From positions 1,362,250 to 1,426,249 of the forward strand of contig NZ_KI632512.1 of assembly GCF_000504305.1 (NCBI RefSeq): a DNA stretch of 64,000 nt. Reading direction: 5' to 3'. This document shows positions 62,534-64,000 of the stretch, piece by piece; position 1 is the first letter of the stretch; each line of letters starts with the position of its first letter. Under the pieces are notes generated by a model, which had not been told where the DNA came from, did not search any database, and saw only the letters and a list, made by a program, of their open reading frames with translations. A program made the translations under genes and the position numbers. Source of the DNA: Nitratidesulfovibrio termitidis HI1 (GTDB taxonomy: Bacteria; Desulfobacterota; Desulfovibrionia; Desulfovibrionales; Desulfovibrionaceae).

Positions 62534-64000
62534 CTATTCCACGAAACCCTCATGCTTGCCGCGCGGCGGCCTGCGCATGAACCATACGCAGAAGAACAGC
62601 AGCAGGAAGATCATCCCCTGCGAAAAGAAGGCGTCGTTGAAGGCCAGGGCGGATGCCTCGCGCTGAAGCAACTGGTAGATCATCACGCGGGTGCGTTCCG
62701 CAAGGTCGGCCACATCCCCAAGCTGCATGGCCAGCCCGTTGCGGATCTGCTCGAAGCTCAGCTGGTAGGCGGGCGAAAGGGGCGTCATGTCCTCGGCCAG
62801 CACGCTGTGGTGGTACTGGGTGCGCCGGGCCAGCAGCGTGGTGACGAAGGCCACCCCGAACGAGCCACCCAGGTTGCGCAGCAGGTTGTACAGGGGCGAT
62901 GCGGTGTTCATGGCCTCACGCGGCACATAGGCGAAGGTGACCACCGACAGCGACACGAAGAAGAACGGCATGGCGATGCCTTGCAGCACCCGGGCGAAGG
63001 CCGCCGTACCGAAGTCGATGTACAGGTTGAACCCGGCCATGATGTGCAGCGAATACGCGCACACCAGCATGCCGAAGGCCAGCATCCAGCGGGCGTCGAT
63101 GCGCTCGGTCAGCTTGCCCGCCACGGGCATGAACACCAGGGCCAGCATGCCCCCCGGCCCCAGCACCAGCCCGGCAAGGTAGGCGGTGTAGCCCATCAGC
63201 CCCTGCAGGAACAGCGGCAGCAGCACTATGGACCCGAAAAAGGCAAAAAACCCGAAGAACATCACCCCGTTGCCGATGGCAAAGCTGCGGTTCTTCAGGA
63301 TACGGAAGTCCAGTACCGGCCGTGGGTGGCGCAGTTCCCAGAATACCAGCCCGACAAGCGACACCGCCGAAACCACGGCCAGGGTGGTGATGAACGGCGA
63401 GCTGAACCAGTCGTCCTGCTGGCCCTTGTCCAGCACGATCTGCAACGCGCCGATGCCCGTGGTCAGCAGGGCCAGGCCCAGGTAGTCCACCACCTCGCCG
63501 CGCTGGCGGCGCTCCATGTACGGCGGGTCGAACAGGAAGGCCCCGGCCAGGTACAGCGCCAGCAGCCCCACCGGCAGGTTGATGTAGAATATCCATCGCC
63601 AGGTGAAGTTGTCCGTCAGGTAGCCGCCCATCAGCGGTCCCAGGATGGGCCCCAGCACCACCCCCACGCCGAAGATGCCCATGGCCATGCCGCGCTGGTG
63701 GGGCGGAAAGGTTTCCATCAGGATGGCCTGCGACATGGGTTGCAGCCCGCCGCCGCCAAGCCCCTGAAAAATGCGGAACAGGATGATCTGGGCCAGGGTG
63801 GTGGCCGCCCCGCACAACAGCGAACTGGCGGTGAACACGGCAATGGACAGCATCAGGAAGCGCTTGCGCCCCATGAGCCGCGCCAGCCACCCGCTCATGG
63901 GAATGACGATGGCGTTGGCCACCAGGTACGAGGTGAGCACCCAGGTCACCTCTTCCTCGCCCGCGGCCAGACTGCCCTGAATATGCTTCAGGGCCACGTT
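62534..64000 (-). CDS. DHA2-family (EmrB-type) MFS exporter, 5' end outside the window
   Basis: At least 488 residues of a 14-TM drug:proton antiporter are present. The N-terminal first helix is missing: the visible part begins inside the first loop (NVALKHIQGSLAAG). The motif A region GWLARLMGRKRFLMLSIAVF, the motif C-like GVGVVLGPILGPLMGGYLTD and FTWRWIFYINLPVGLLALYL are diagnostic. The C-terminus (FFSQGMIFLLLFFCVWFMRR) is complete. It pumps toxic compounds or metabolites; partner HlyD-type and TolC-type genes would be expected outside the window. A terminator shared with the convergent gene follows. Confidence 0.92.
   Translation of the reverse strand, partial: NVALKHIQGSLAAGEEEVTWVLTSYLVANAIVIPMSGWLARLMGRKRFLMLSIAVFTASSLLCGAATTLAQIILFRIFQGLGGGGLQPMSQAILMETFPPHQRGMAMGIFGVGVVLGPILGPLMGGYLTDNFTWRWIFYINLPVGLLALYLAGAFLFDPPYMERRQRGEVVDYLGLALLTTGIGALQIVLDKGQQDDWFSSPFITTLAVVSAVSLVGLVFWELRHPRPVLDFRILKNRSFAIGNGVMFFGFFAFFGSIVLLPLFLQGLMGYTAYLAGLVLGPGGMLALVFMPVAGKLTERIDARWMLAFGMLVCAYSLHIMAGFNLYIDFGTAAFARVLQGIAMPFFFVSLSVVTFAYVPREAMNTASPLYNLLRNLGGSFGVAFVTTLLARRTQYHHSVLAEDMTPLSPAYQLSFEQIRNGLAMQLGDVADLAERTRVMIYQLLQREASALAFNDAFFSQGMIFLLLFFCVWFMRRPPRGKHEGFVE

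Noticed and set aside
63997-64000. GTG at the window edge as the true start of the MFS exporter
   Set aside because: The visible sequence begins inside the first periplasmic loop of the family, so the first membrane helix must lie beyond the window.

Overview
The window is GC-rich (about two thirds G+C by eye). Its gene content suggests a motile, anaerobic delta-proteobacterium of the Desulfovibrio/Nitratidesulfovibrio type: a DUF438-hemerythrin-PAS protein, two chemotaxis receptors, many large sensor kinases, an HD-GYP protein, and sigma-28- and sigma-54-like promoters. The taxonomic call is inferred from gene style; no rRNA, tRNA or CRISPR was seen.

Layout. 1-9.5 kb: TPR protein, a very large degenerate hybrid-kinase-like protein, a TetR regulator, a DUF1499 lipoprotein and a CorA-type transporter. 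9.6-19.7 kb: a small hypothetical gene, two methyl-accepting chemotaxis proteins, a glycosyltransferase-like gene, ettA and the hemerythrin/PAS sensor. 19.8-31.1 kb (minus strand): a tightly packed podovirus-type (T7/BPP-1-like) virion module, running from portal through scaffold, capsid, cement protein, tail adaptor, nozzle, gp13-like and gp14-like proteins to the tail fibre. 31.8-35.8 kb: three exported host-type proteins. 36.1-37.9 kb (plus): a three-gene operon of GTA-type 3-TM holin, membrane coiled-coil protein and small terminase. 38.2-43 kb: small proteins, a TPR lipoprotein, and an operon for a PilZ protein with MotA and MotB. 43.2-50.6 kb: an orphan gene with a sigma-54-like promoter, two translationally coupled paralogous sensor kinases and a DUF4136 lipoprotein. 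50.7-54.4 kb: a phage-style control region with an S24/CI-type repressor, a divergent leftward operon (two zinc-finger proteins, SSB-like, HTH) and a gene downstream that carries the same operator. 54.8-64 kb: a 1528-aa hybrid kinase, an HD-GYP response regulator, a GT4 glycosyltransferase and a truncated DHA2-type MFS exporter.

Most interesting reading: the phage-derived genes lie in three blocks (virion, lysis/packaging, control) separated by apparently ordinary host genes. Each block is compact and shows open, undamaged frames. No integrase, large terminase, endolysin, replication gene or polymerase is visible. The holin looks like the 3-TM type named after gene transfer agents. I propose a multi-locus, domesticated podovirus-like particle, possibly a gene transfer agent, under a CI/LexA-type switch. 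A scattered or rearranged prophage is the main alternative. A second theme is c-di-GMP and motility: an HD-GYP enzyme, a PilZ protein co-transcribed with the flagellar stator, and a chemoreceptor behind a sigma-28-like promoter. Several intergenic regions carry short tandem arrays of unrelated unit lengths (8, 9, 14, 16 and 18 bp).
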